This document shows, piece after piece, positions 26,266 through 37,829 of a stretch of 64,000 nt of DNA; positions within the stretch are counted from its first letter, which is position 1; each line of letters opens with the position of its first letter. The notes below the pieces were generated by a model. It was not told where the DNA came from. It made no database searches and was given only the letters and a program-made list of their open reading frames with translations. Both the position numbers and the translations under genes were made by a program. The stretch is taken from NCBI GenBank assembly GCA_036365515.1, contig CM070877.1, positions 83,240,522-83,304,521 on the forward strand. Direction: 5' to 3'. This DNA is from Torymus aiolomorphi. Taxonomy: Eukaryota > Arthropoda > Insecta > Hymenoptera > Torymidae.

Positions 26266-27253
26266 GCAGAGGTTCGCGGGTAATGCTCAATCACAGAAAC
26301 AACGGGTAAAACAACTATGTATTTATTTAGGAAAAACCTTAAAATCTACTTTATACAAGAATGGGAGCCAGGTGCACGCGTCACTTGCACCAAAAATCAG
26401 AAGCCTTCGCTGGCTAGCTCCGCCGGAAGCAAAAACTCTATCTCTAAGCTACAGCTACAGCACGTGCTACAGCTTACGCGAATTCGGAGTCTCGTGACCT
26501 CCGATGCGAATGCGCACACACACTTCGCTGGGGAAACACGGGGAAGATAGGGAGAGGGACAAACCTTATGCGGCCAGGCGCTGCTGCTGCTATTATCCGC
26601 TCTGACTCTGCTCTCACACTCTGCTCTCGTTCCTAGGAGTACCCGGCATGACGGCTGGCTCGTGGGGAAGTCTATCCGGAGAGCACGCGGCATGACGGCT
26701 GGCTCTCGCGGACGTTCTCGTGCGCGATTCGCTTCGGTGGGCACGCGGCACGGCGGTAGGCGATAGAGTAATCCGACCGGTGCGCACACGCTGCTCTGCT
26801 GCTCCATTTCGCCGATCGGCTGTCTTCTTCACCGCGGCGCGAGCAAGCAGTCCACATGACTCCCGATACTCGCGCGCGGTGTCTCTCTTGGACGGCCGAC
26901 GGCACTACGGCACAGTGCATCTCTCTCTCTCTCGCTCGCTCTCTCTCTCTCTCTCTCCTCTGGCATCGGCTGCTGCTGTCAGCGGCCTGGGAGAGCGAGG
27001 CTCACTCTGGCACCAGCTACAGCTTGTCCTCGCTGTAGCTGCTGCTGGTCTCTCTCCATCTCCTGGCCAGAACTGGATAGGTGAGGGAAAGAGCGTGGGA
27101 AGGAGTAGCGCGTGAAGAAAGGCAGCTGGGAGGGACAGGCGCGCGCATGTGTGGATGCGTACGACATCACGTGCCGAGGCACAGCTCGCCGTGGCTACCG
27201 TGCACTATCTGTTTCACGCGTTCCTTATGTAACAGGCGATTTGTCCCGTTATA
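26266..27253 (-). repeat. LTR, right copy (5' LTR)
   Basis: 988 bp copy of 22104-22980 with extra sequence at about 26450-26540. Its outer end has decayed from TGTAAC to TATAAC. The interior-side flank (26165-26265) shows no primer-binding site that I can assign. Confidence 0.8.
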
Positions 27254-27254
27254 A

Positions 27255-27474
27255 ACTATAAAACTTCGATTTACCAATTCTCGATTCGGGATAATCATTT
27301 TTAAATGCTTTATACGTTCCTTTCAGACTTCGAGTAAGAAAACCGTTAACCTTCTTCTCTTTTTTATAATTTATTTTAACTGTAATAACAGCGCTCTTAT
27401 TAGAACTCGGCCTTGAACAATTAAAATCGTCATTTATGAATTCGTTACATGATTTCGATACGTAGTTTAATCAC
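27255..27474 (-). pseudogene. uncharacterised transposon ORF, N-terminal fragment
   Basis: The minus frame reads VSKSCNEFINDDFNCSRPSS, KSAVITVKINYKKEKKVNGF, LTRSLKGTYKAFKNDYPESR, IGKSKFYSL, then is cut by the LTR at 27253. From memory this follows the pattern of a widespread, uncharacterised ORF in arthropod and cnidarian genomes (an acidic 'EFY.DD' start, a 'VTV' strand, then 'KIG.SKF..LRP'). The family is TE-associated but its enzyme activity is not known to me. The collinear C-terminal piece is at 21808-22093. Confidence 0.5.
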
Positions 27475-27694
27475 ATAACTAAATCATGTAATTATTTTCA
27501 ACAGGGTTTTGATTTATCACATTACTGTTCGCTTTCCCAAGGAAAAATCCCCGAATCTCACATATATATGACTAAATATGTATTTACGGCCTATATCACA
27601 ACAAAAAAGTTTTCAATAAAAAGGGCATAACTCATGCATTTTAAAAATTTTTTTTTCAGAATAAGATACACGACGTGAAAGGGGACTCAAAACT

Positions 27695-28412
27695 GACAAG
27701 AAGAGTGCGAAACCAATAGGTCACAGATTTTTACCAAATTAAATATCTTGTTTTAGAGTAAAAAAATATTGAACTACTGTTCCAGGATTTATTCTCATAG
27801 GCCCTTTTTTCGAGATATGTGCCATGTTATCTTAAAAATGCGTTATTTTGTTACAAAATAGTGTCTGTTCTATTGTATGTACCTCTGCAAGTATTCCCGT
27901 TATGAAAATGAGCGAAAAAAATTATAAAAATAGACAGAAAAGCTTTATTTTATGCACTGTTTCGACAATAAATGTCGATTTTTGAGAAAGTAATGAGAAA
28001 TCAAATATAATATAAAATATGATTCAAAATGGCACCCTTAAAATCCTTTAAAAAAGGGGAAAATTTTGAATAATTTTTTTACACTATCTTTGATTTCTCA
28101 TAACTTTCTGAAAACCCGATATTTTTAATCGAATCAGTGCTTAAAATAAAGCTTATTTTGCCTACTTTTGTAATTTTTGTTTTTCATTTTTGTAACGGGA
28201 ATAGTTGCAACGTTGCATACAATAGAAGAGACATCATTTTTTAAAAAAATAACGCATTTTTACGGTAACATGGCACATATCTCGAGAAAAACGGCCTATG
28301 AGAATAAATCCTGGAACTGATGTTCGATATTTTTTTACTCTATAACAGGATATTTAATTTGGTACAAATCCGTGACCCAAAGGTTACGCACTCTCCTTGT
28401 GAGTGAAATTAT
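27695..28412. mobile_element. foldback MITE (~0.7 kb)
   Basis: The left arm (27695-28000) and right arm (28090-28412) are imperfect inverted copies: AGAGTGCGAAACCAATAGGTCAC on the left pairs with the complement of the segment at 28375-28400, and the CCTATGAGAATAAATCCTGG blocks pair further in. The centre is near 28040. No ORF. Confidence 0.75.
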
Positions 28413-28984
28413 GTATCATATGTGTTGTACAAATGGGGTGAATAATGTAGTGGGTGAATAAATAAATAACATCCCTTGATTGCGAACGGAGTGTTTATTG
28501 GAGCGTCTGTTCGGAGCGAGACGTGGCAGCCAACTAACCCGACTATACTATATATATGTATCCCCTCTCCTCATACATACGCGCTCACACACATACATCC
28601 ATACTGCTCAGTGCTACACGAGTAGGATACATACACATATATGACTTATACGATTAAATCAAAATTATTTTCGTCATATTTTTTGACGAATGAAAAATTT
28701 TATGTTAACTAAGAAAATAAAAAAGAATCTATAAAATAACAAAATTAATATTATGTAAGGTTTATTGAATATAAAATCGCTTTCAATTCATTGGAAATTA
28801 GTTTCCTCAAACTAAAGTTCTTTTTACATCGGTATATATAGGTTCGAACTCGCATTTATATCCTATTGTTAATAATTTATCAATTGAAATAGATTTATTT
28901 ACTACATGTAGAATGCTTCTACCTTTAAAAATAGTTTGAGTATCATATTTTATTTGAGTATAACAATTGTTTTAGGTGAATGAT
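28413..28984. other. no recognisable gene
   Basis: Contains short CA-rich text (28580-28640) and AT-rich DNA. A short piece at 28785-28815 resembles 2915-2950; on the minus strand both would read LRKL..NEL, but this is too short to name. Confidence 0.35.
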
Positions 28985-29200
28985 TGTTGAGACTTAAATA
29001 CGGCTAGGAGTTTTCTGAGTGGGATAAGTAAATGGGTAAAGTAGATTTATCAATAATTGTTTATTGATCGGACTTACTTATTTTCGAACTATGTTACAAT
29101 ATGTCGGTAAATCAAACTCAAAGAACTTTGGAGTGCGTATGTAACCACGGTTTAACTATAGGCAAGGTAAGCACGCAAGTTATCGGTACTCCAGTACGGA
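28985..29200 (+). pseudogene. gypsy leader and gag start, fragment
   Basis: Closely matches 54085-54240: the leader with CTAGGAGTTTTCTG, a GTTTATTGATCGGACTTACT block, then ATGTCGGTAAATCAAACT. The frame from 29101 (MSVNQTQRTLECVCN) is homologous to the gag start at 54185 (MSVNQTERTLERAYN). Homology stops at about 29180-29200, close to GGCAAGGTAAGC. It is a 5' fragment of the same gypsy family as 53.6-56 kb. Confidence 0.8.
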
Positions 29201-29486
29201 TTAGAAAGAGTGTGCGGCGCGAGAGACGCAGGCGCAGGGCCACGTCGGTTGGCAGACTTGAGAGTGGGGGGGCGAACGCAGGCTCCGGCACTCCTCATGC
29301 ACACATACATACGCTACGACTAGACCGCTGTCTCTCTCAAAGGATTATGCTCACACATACTCAACACTCCCTCCTAAGCAGATTTCTATCGAACACATCA
29401 TGGTGCAGCTTTTACATTACTGTATGAAAAGATATACAATACATTACAATCAATTCAATTTATTATTCAAAAGTAACTCAGTTAGT

Positions 29487-30860
29487 TTAGCATGCCTTTG
29501 TGAAAATATCAGCTATTTGTTGTTTAGAGACATTCCAACTTATTCTTACTAGATTTCTGGCTACGCATTCTCCAACATAATGTTCTCTAACTTCAGTCAT
29601 GTGTCTAAGATTATTAGTGCAATTCACTCGAGCGCTGACCCCAGCAGCTTTATTGTCGCACCAAAGTATCACCAAGTGGCAAGAAGGATTCCGTTAATAT
29701 CAAACTTATAGGACTTTGTAAAGATACCATTTTCTGACAAGCTTCGCTCATAGCAACGTACTCTGCTGAACAGGTACATAAAGCTAGGTACGACTGTTTG
29801 TGCGTTTCCAACGCAACTGTATCTCCGCTTGAAAACAGCTTGATTACAAATCCACTCTTTGTTATCGAGCCTTTGCAGTCAACAAAGCTTGCGTCAGAAA
29901 AGCCTTCTAAATCATCAAGTTTCCCTTCAAACATCAGTCCCAGATTTTTAATATATTTACGGTATCGACAAACTCATTTAACCATTTTCCATTCTGAAGC
30001 AGTCGGGCTAATTTGATGTCTACTTAGAATGTTTGCAGCATATGCTGTATCAGGACGAACAGTGTTCGCAACATACAAAAAAGAACCTATAACTTCTCTG
30101 TAAGGGCTATTTGTTTCGGCCGATACAACTTCGATATTATTTTCATCTTCTTCTCTTTCTCGCCTCTCTCGGTTAACAAACTGGCTTGTCACCAAAGGCG
30201 TTCTCTGAGGATGCATCTCACCGTATCCAAAACCTTTCAACAGTTTATCAATGTAGCTTGAGATTGTAAGTTTCATTGTACGATTTTGTCTGTCTGTATG
30301 TATCTCAATACCAAGAAAGCTCTTAAGCTCTCCCATGTAAGACATTTCAAACTCCAACTTAAGCTTTAATTTAATTTTATCTAGCTTATTTATGTCGTTG
30401 TTGGCTATCAGTATGTCATCGACATTAATAGTAGCAGCAGGTGCTTCTCGTTATTTTGCCAAATAAATAAATGAGGTTTAGAGTTGTAGGATTTCAGTCC
30501 GAGCTTTGATGTTGCTTCAGTGAATTTTTCATGCCATCTCTTCGGACTTACTTTCAAACCATATAATGCACGTTGTATCTTACAAACTTTCTCTCATCGG
30601 ATTTTTGGTAAAGCGTCAATATCTTCAGATATTTCCACGTATATTTTGCTACGAATTGTCCCATTCAGAAAAGCTGTTTTAACTTCAAGCTTGCATACTT
30701 CTAGATTGAACTTATTTATGATAGCTAGTCATAGTCTGATTAATGGTAAACGTGAAACTGGTGCATACTCAATTTATATGAATTTTTATCTTTGAAACAT
30801 CTTATTACTAGTCGAGCTTCGAATTTGATTTCTTTTTCCAATCCAACTTCCTTCTTACAA
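29487..30860 (-). pseudogene. copia RT and RNase H
   Basis: From 5' to 3' on the minus strand: KIQRALYGLKVSPKRWHEKF (RT, near 30560), then NVDDILIANN at 30414-30425, where the usual YVDD has lost its tyrosine. ELKSFLGIEI, the R..IGSFLYVANTVRPDTAYA block, SDASFVDCKGSITKSG, AEYVAMSEAC (RNase H) and QQIADIFTKAC at the C-terminus follow. Several stops and frame changes separate the parts. These enzymes copy RNA to cDNA in virus-like particles; this copy cannot. Confidence 0.85.
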
Positions 30861-31410
30861 AATTCATCTTGAATTATTGACGTTGGGCTTTTTCCCTTCT
30901 GATCTCGGTGGTTTGTCAACCATTTTTCAAACTTTATTTTTTCTCCATTGACTCCAGCTCAGCTCTAACAGCTTTTTCCAATTCAAGCTTATTTTCAGTA
31001 CATATAGCCTCTCTATATGAGTTCATTTTGAGCAGTAGCCGTTAGTGTGCACTCTTCGTCGTTTTCAATTTAGTTCAGATCAGATTCAAGCTTATGTGAC
31101 TCTATCGGTTGTTCAATTACTTTTTCTTTCCTTGGATGTCCTTTTTTCCGTTTTTGTCACTGCGTTTCAGAGATCAAAACCTCATCCTCTTTGTCGAACT
31201 CTATAAATAAAGTTCGAGGATCTTCATTTTCCAGCGAATTTGCCAAGTCTTTGATACTACATTTGTTGTATTTGTCGCCAAACATAATTTTCTCATTGAA
31301 TAAGACATCTCGGCTTTCGTAGTACCTTCATTGTTCAGGGTTCAAAAATAGGTACCCTATTGGCTTATATCCAATCAGTACAACTCGCTTTCCTGGTTGG
31401 TCAAACTTAA

Positions 31411-31990
31411 TCAGAAACATTTCAGTTGTTCTAAGTTAAGTTTGAGATTAGAATTACATTTTTCTAATGGTGGCATCATATTATTCGAGCTATGAGGGGT
31501 TTTACTATAGAAATAGACAAATGCGCTCAAGACTAAATTCCACATACTTTCAGGCAACTGTGAATTCTGCACCTTGATCACATTGAAGATAGCAGCATTT
31601 CGCATCGTATCCTGGCACATTTCTCGAACTTTTTATGAATGATTGTAAACAGTAAACAGTAACCAATTTCATTGTTATTTTTCATGGGATATGCCATTGC
31701 AAGTCATGAATGATCGTCAATGAAAACTGATATAAATCTATAGCTCCTATGGGGTAATGCAGGACTAATCGGACCCATTGTATCAGCGTGAATAACTTGT
31801 AGTGGCTCAGTAGCTCTCTGTCTAGTCGAACTGAAAGGTAAACTGCTAAAATTAGCTACGGTGTAAACTTCGCAATTCAATACTAAATTATCAAAATCAA
31901 CATCCTTCGAGCTTTTTATATGCGGATATTTCCTTAGAAATTTGTTTAAATATTTTAAAGAGGCATGTCCCAATCTAACTCTCTTGTATC
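31411..31990 (-). pseudogene. copia integrase, fragment
   Basis: A pre-integrase/integrase start is seen at 31973-31704 (LGHASLKYL pattern, LNCEVYTVANFSSLPFS, ATEPLQVIHADTMGPI, RFISVFIDDHS with the first core aspartates). The C-terminal part of the core follows at 31620-31411 (LPESMWNLVLSAFVYFYSKTPHSS). The 80-odd bases between them are in another frame. Sequence from 31400 down to about 30870 corresponds to the integrase C-terminal linker and is heavily decayed. Confidence 0.75.
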
Positions 31991-32212
31991 TAACTCTCTT
32001 ATATGTATCTTCTCGCTAATATCGGGTTCTCAATCGATCTTTTTACTACCAGTCAATTAATTATGATTACTTATTTTTCTATCTCTCAATGTATTTTCGA
32101 AATTTGAATAGCCAGAGCATATCTCATTGCTTTCTGATTCTATATCTGAACTTAAATCATCATTTACCTTCATGGGTTCATCAAACTTACTATTTACAAT
32201 TTTGAGCTCGGT

Positions 32213-32510
32213 TTAAGACTGACTTTGTTTATCAGTACTTTTAGATTTTATCAGATATTCACTCTGCCTTATTGTTATATATGCAAGAACCTTATTTGTT
32301 TTAAAATCACTGTAATCTTTTTCATTCAAGCTATTCGCTTTTAATTCTATTATCCAATAAGGTTGCTCATATATACCAGAGATAAAGGTTCTCTTTGACA
32401 CAGGAGCAAACATATCAATGCGCGTATTATCTAAATAAACACCCAACCCTTTACAAACAAACTTTCTCATTGACAATAAATTTTCTGACAATGATTAAGC
32501 ATAAATTACA
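32213..32510 (-). pseudogene. copia protease/pre-integrase region, fragment
   Basis: The frame reads ENLLSMRKFVCKGLGVYLDN and FISGIYEQPYWIIELKANS, the usual 'NLLSV.KL..G......' segment between the copia protease and integrase. Upstream (32510-32720) the text for a DSG-type protease is suggested (SDSGAAERM on the minus strand near 32670) but frames change. Confidence 0.6.
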
Positions 32511-32882
32511 TTTTTCAAACTTAGGAATACGCCATCGTTAGTGTAACCAGATACGTTACTCACTCCCTTTGATTTTATAATCGCCGAATCATTATCGTTA
32601 GCACATTTAATGTCAATTCTTTTAATGTTATCAAATATTCTAAAAACTAATTTAGAGTTTGTCATGCGCTCTGCAGCACCCGAGTCAGACAGAAATCTAA
32701 TTAATTGATTATTATCGTATTGTTCTGTATAATCGAGCTTTTCGTGTGTCAGTCTTACGTACTCACCGGTTTTTTACTTTTGGTCAGAAGCATTATTCGC
32801 TTTAGACTCTTGTGTTTTATTACATATTTTACTCAATCTGCCTCTTCCTTGTGCATCTTCTCGGACTCAGCCTGTATCGAAC

Positions 32883-33460
32883 TTAGGCCTTTTGACTTAC
32901 TACAGTCTGTCGCTTTGTAGCAATTGCTTCAAACAGCGCACCCCTTATTACAACTTCTGATAATTCAGGCGTGTTAGTCAGTTCATTGTATTTTTGAACT
33001 ATATCATCAAACTTATCCCAAAAGACAGAAGCTTTTCCTTTATTTGGATTACATTTAATACTAAGTAACTGTTTTCTCAAGCTGGCAGTAGTTACACTAG
33101 AATCATTTTATTTTATATTTTTAATTTTATTCAGCAATTCAAGTGGGTCACGAATATTAGTAACTTTAGGATGATATGACATATCAATTCTATTTATAAA
33201 AATATCACGAACTTTAACTTTATTCTTTTCGAACATAACTTTGTCTAAATCTCGAGCTCGTAAAACAGAGGGATCAATTACATACAACAAATCACAAATA
33301 GTCAGTTCAGAAGTTGAATAATCCATGAAAGAATCCATATCCAACTTAGGAGATAATTTGTACTTTTTACGAAAGGCATTTTCTTTATTGGTTACTTCAA
33401 TCTTAATGTTCTCATTGCTGTCCGTAGATTTCTTATTTAACTCCTCCTCACCCTTACGAA
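32883..33460 (-). pseudogene. copia gag, fragment
   Basis: Minus frames 33460-33108 and 33080-32883 encode a gag-like helical region (DPLELLNKIKNIK, LRKQLLSIKCNPNKGKASVF, WDKFDDIVQKYNEL) that fits the copia capsid 'lr..L..lk' and 'F..iv.eL' pattern. The N-terminus is cut by the foldback at about 33463. The hydrophilic ORF at 40830-41539 may be the other side of the same gag. Confidence 0.6.
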
Positions 33461-33979
33461 AAGATGCTGGTTGGTACTACAGACAGTCCGTAGTAGTTAC
33501 AGGAAGTGTGTAGTACTAACTTCAGTGTGCAGTAATTACTTCAGGGAGTGTGACAAATAAATAACAAAAAAATGCAATTTTGCATGAAAAATTAGTCTCC
33601 CCTATCACTTTCACTCCCGGTTCAAAAATGCAAATGTAGTATTTTCGGCACGGTTATCGTAAAAAATAGTATACGCACCGCGGAAGTAAAATTGGCTAGC
33701 CCACATCTCGTGTTTGCCACCTTCGCCTTCGGCTCGAGTAGCAATTTACACGAGATATGGACTGTCAAAGTTTTTTCCTCCCTAGGTGCATAATATATTA
33801 TTAAATGGCACTTCAGAATCTTTTACACAATCGCGATTAGAAGCAGCAATAGTTGTGCTCCACGCAAAGTAATATGAACTCCTCAACATGCAAGACGCAA
33901 CGCGAACCTTATTCGACCCCACTAAAATTTTGCTTTTTCGAATAACTAGAGTTTCGACCCGGGTCTGTCGTTGAACTCA

Positions 33980-34258
33980 TCAGTAAGGCACAGTGTGAAC
34001 AGATCCTGCCTTAGACGCTGGAAAACGTATTAATTCCCATGCGTCCGTTAATTTACCTGAGTCCCTCACGCACCGTGTCATGTCATAATTGCAATTCCTA
34101 CTGCTGTTCAATGAGACCGGTCCCGTCTCACGATACCTATCTACTAAACCGTTGTCGCGTGGCGATGATACCGGCGTGCAATGTATTTTTGAGCCGGCGA
34201 CTATTATCCGGTGGGGCATCATCGCTGTTATCTGATGAATCCCTATTATTGCAGTCAA
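33980..34258 (-). CDS. left-arm ORF of the foldback, unknown function
   Basis: A 92-codon minus frame (HRIIVAGSKIHCTPVSS, NGLVDRYRETGPVSLNSS, NCNYDMTRCVRDSGKLTDAW, ELIRFPASKAG). The right-arm ORF at 39136-39549 matches it at most positions with many conservative changes. I know no family for it. It may be a real TE protein fragment or conserved only because the arms are copies. Confidence 0.35.
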   Translation of the reverse strand: MTAIIGIHQITAMMPHRIIVAGSKIHCTPVSSPRDNGLVDRYRETGPVSLNSSRNCNYDMTRCVRDSGKLTDAWELIRFPASKAGSVHTVPY

Positions 34259-35285
34259 ATTTGCTCGGAAAAGGGTGATTTTCGAACAAAATTAACATTA
34301 GGATGCAACAACATTTTTCTTGTTCAGTGGGCCAATACAGAGCTACTGTAAAAAAAGAAACTTGCAACTCCTGGCAGAATTGTTTATATCATTGTTTAAA
34401 GTGTCAAAATATGGTTTTTTGCATTTTGCGAAAAAACTAATGCTCGGATGAAGTTCAATGTATGGAAGAAGTTGTAGGCATTAAAAACACATACAAAACG
34501 AGCTCTTATTTATTAAGATTCGTCAATTATTTACGTCGCAAATTGAATAAAACAATTAAATTTAAATTTTTCGATTTTTTGCAATAAAAAATGTTCTATT
34601 GTAGTTATTGATTAAAACTTGCGATAACTCAATTATTTATTGTTAAAATCAATTTTGCAACAAATAACACTTTTTTCAAAATTAATTATTACAGGAATGG
34701 GAGGTCGCATCGACATGGGGTGAAGCTTATTCTCTTCTTAAAGAGTTGTACTTTAATTACACCAGAAGAAGTATGTCGCGTTTTTTAGTTAAAAGCTATG
34801 AAAAATGGCTTTATAAAAAGAACAGGTAATTGACGCTAATCGCTTGACCGCGCGCTGCCTAAAATCGGAATTAGAGACTTCAAAATGACATACGCTGAAA
34901 AATTTAGCTTTTCTCAGCAACTAATAAATGGATTTGAATGATTCTTTTTTTAATTTGGGGTAGCACTAAAAATTATGACGATCTATCGTAATCTTTTTTT
35001 AATAAAATTGTTTTTTAATGTGTAATTGTTCATTTAACTATTAATTTTGCAAAAAGAACCAAAAATTTAATGTAATAATTGAAGTTATTTATTATTTAAC
35101 ATTTCTTTTGATTTTTTGTAATTTTGAGTAATTTTGAGTAATTAAGTAAGGTGAAAGGTATGTAAACAATTTTAATTAAGCGAATTTTAGTTATACTCTT
35201 TATTAATAATTATATTTCATTATATTTATAATTATATTAACAAAATATTATTCTGAAACATAATCTGTACTCTTTTTGTTGTATA

Positions 35286-36240
35286 TTATTCTTCGTCAAC
35301 TTCTATTTGGCTATCGCCATCTATCTTATCATCATCTATCTTATCATTATTTTCTGTAAAATTGAATGTGTCAATATTATCGAACGTTTTGTCATCGTCA
35401 TTCACTGTAAATTGCTCAAAATTAGTGCAGCCTTCCACGTGACATCCACCGCATAAGTTCGTACAGTACAAACCGCACTTGCGGCAACTGCACGTAGATT
35501 TTTTGTAGCCTGTTTCACAGCGACAAGATATTTTCTTAATTAATTCTGGCGGAATCAATAAGTCTTCACTGAGAATGCATTGTAGGCCGACATTTCTTTT
35601 TCTCCAGCCCCATTTCGTTGCTTCTTTTTTATTTCCAAGCCACTGTTGCAGTTGATGGTAGACTCTAAAACAATTCTGCACTGCTGCACTTTCTGTCGGT
35701 GGCAATGTCTCTAGCTTGTCGATTTCTTGAAGTTAGCAAATCGTAATTCATGCAGATCTCCTTTCTCTGATTGTGTACTATATAAATGTGCTATTAGTTT
35801 TTCCTATTTTCAGCAATTGCAGACGGATCAGGTCAGGTTTTTTAACTCATAATTTTACAAATTTATTTTTTCCTTAACCATAAAAACACGAAGTCGTGTC
35901 ACAGCCCGTAAAACAATGTAAAAACGCAATGAATTTCTTTAAACCATTGTACTTAAAACTATTTGCATTGTAAAATGCATTAGCCACATTGTTTTTACAT
36001 GGTTTTAATAAGTAAACATTATCACTATTTGCTGGTAATTACAACTTTTTCATGCGTACTAGCTACTTCTATGGCTGTTTGTACAATCAAGACATCTGCG
36101 GCTTCTTCGGCAATTTTTGTTTGAAAACTAGCTTGTATAAGTGAATCTTTTAACATATTTATTAAGTTGACTTTATTTTTGTCGTTAGATAAAAATTTCT
36201 CTTGTAAAAATGCAATCTTTGTACTTTTATTAAAATTCAC
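35286..36240 (-). pseudogene. TE protein with PIN-like nuclease motifs and CXC zinc domain
   Basis: Three pieces lie in order on the minus strand. 36240-36025 reads NFNKSTKIAFLQEKFLSN and ADVLIVQTAIEVAS. About 36030-35875, in another frame, reads NSDNVYLLKPCK and FIAFLHCFTGCDTTSCFYG. 35705-35286 reads VYHQLQQWLGNKKEATKWGW, then a cysteine array (CRCETGYKKSTCSCRKCGLY, CTNLCGGCHVEGC) and an acidic tail. The D/T-rich blocks ('DVLIVQTA', 'GCDTTS') look like a PIN/FEN-type nuclease core, and the cysteines resemble a tesmin/TSO1 CXC domain. The expected 'DTDLL' block between the first two pieces is deleted. From memory this order occurs in a large uncharacterised TE protein family. Decayed here. 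Confidence 0.6.
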
Positions 36241-37185
36241 TGAACCCTCCTGGTGAAGCCCTTAGCCCTCAGAAAATATACCTGCTCAACAAATGTTGAG
36301 AAACAGACTGCAATTCGCTTACTTCAAATATTAATGAAAGAAATGTTCAATAATAAATAACTTCAATTATTACATTGAAAAAATTTAGAAGAATATCAAT
36401 TTTTGGTTCTTTTTGCAAAATTAATAGTTAAATGAACAATTACACATTAAAAAACAATTTTATTAAAAAACGATTACGATAGGTCATCATAATTTTTAGT
36501 GCTGCCCCAAATTAAAAAAAGAATCATTCAAATCCATTAATTAGTTGCTGAGAAAAGCTAAATTTTTCAGCGTATGTCATTTTCAAGTCTCTAATTCCGA
36601 TTTTAGGCAGCGCGCGGTCAAGCGATTAGCGTCAATTACCTGTTCTTTTTGTAAAGCCATTTTTCATAGCTTTTAACTAAAAAACGCGATATACTTCTTA
36701 TGGAGCAATTAAAGTACAACTCTTTAAGAAGAGAATAAGCTTCACCCTATGTCGATGCGACCTCCCATTCCTGTAATAATTAATTTTGAAAAAAAGTGTT
36801 TTTTGTTGCAAAATGGATCTTACCAATAAATAATTAAGTTATTGCAAATGTCAAAACGGTATTTTTTTCGTCTTGAAAGGACCTATCCAAATATGCAAAG
36901 TTTTAATCAATAACTATAATAGAACATTTTTTATTGCAAAAAATCGAAAAACTTAAATTTAATTGTTTTATTCAATTTGCGACATAAATAATTGACGAAT
37001 CTTAATAAATAAGAGCTCGTTTTGTAGGTCTTTTTAATTCCTACAACTTCTTCCATACATTAAACTTCATCCGAGCATTAGCTTTTTCGCAAAATGCAAA
37101 AAACCATATTTTGACCATTTGAACAATGATATAAACAATTCTGCCAGGAGTTGTGAGTTTCTTTTTTTACAGTGTAGCTCTGTAT

Positions 37186-37736
37186 GGGGGAAGGTATTTT
37201 ATCAGAATTGTAACATGAAGATGGGTATTTTCTCAGAAAAAATACTATCGTTTAAAATATTTTCCGAATCCGATACTATGAATTCCGAAAAGGAACTATT
37301 CAGAACACACAAGGAATAACTTACGAAAAGAAAATTTAAGAAAGATTTGCGTCTATAAAAATTGAAAACAGATTGCATAAAGTTATAAAGATATTTTTTA
37401 CTAGAAGAATAAAATTCCGATAAATGTAAAACATTCATTCCTATACGATTTTTAGCTCATTTGTGGATGTTATAGCTTTTCTAAATCACTGCATTTTCTA
37501 CAATTTAATCGTTAGGTAGAAATGGAATTCAAAAAATTGATATCACATTTCACATAAAAATAATTTAATCAAAATATTGTCCTTCTTGCCAAATTTTTTC
37601 GAATTTTTATATATTATACATTTTTAAAGATTCGGAAAACTTACCCTTCTATCATAAGATATTCTAATTAGTTTTTTTACCTTTCTGAAAAAATAGCCAT
37701 CTAACATTTTACCATTCTGATAAAATACCTCCCCCT
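37186..37736. mobile_element. 551-bp MITE with 9-bp target duplication
   Basis: Flanked by GCTCTGTAT at 37177-37185 and 37737-37745, with inverted ends GGGGGAAGGTATTTTATCAG and its near complement. The same target occurs once and uninterrupted in the opposite arm of the host element (34328-34336 region), which confirms the insertion. A 9-bp duplication would fit Mutator-like or related superfamilies; hAT makes 8. No ORF. Confidence 0.8.
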
Positions 37737-37829
37737 GCTCTGTATTGGCCCACTGAACAAGAAAAATGTTGTCGCATCCTAATATTAATTTTGTTTTCAA
37801 AAAAGTCTAATTTTCCTGGACTATATTGC

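Larger units (their letters stand above)
22104..27253 (-). mobile_element. gag-only LTR retrotransposon (5.15 kb)
   Basis: Two long, similar direct repeats (22104-22980 and 26266-27253) flank a 3.3-kb interior that holds only a gag. On the minus strand the LTRs begin TGTAACGGGG (left copy) or TATAACGGGA (right copy). No protease, RT, RNase H or integrase pattern is visible in the 0.67 kb after gag or the 0.87 kb before it. I see no clear target duplication. It is probably a non-autonomous element mobilised by a relative. Confidence 0.75.
20675..27570 (-). mobile_element. composite DNA transposon with ~55-bp TIRs and an uncharacterised ORF
   Basis: The left end (20675-20729, CATATATGTGGGATTCGG..) is an imperfect inverted copy of the right end (27515-27570), about 80% identical by eye. 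Inside, on the minus strand, lie an ORF N-terminus (27255-27474) and an ORF C-terminus (21808-22093). They are collinear and consistent with one transposon gene. Between them sits the gag-only LTR element, and left of the C-terminus sit two nested TTAA elements. The middle of the ORF is missing. The superfamily is not established. Confidence 0.5.
29367..33463 (-). mobile_element. decayed Ty1/copia element, first copy
   Basis: Copia order is preserved on the minus strand: gag (33460-32883), protease region (about 32510-32213), integrase (31990-31411), RT (30860-29974) and RNase H (29950-29487). At the 3' end a purine-rich tract (GCTTAGGAGGGAG) directly precedes TGTTGAG at 29366, as a polypurine tract precedes a 3' LTR. 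The 5' side is interrupted at about 33463 by the foldback. Frames are broken throughout, and it is much older than the copia element at 41.8-53.6 kb. Confidence 0.85.
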
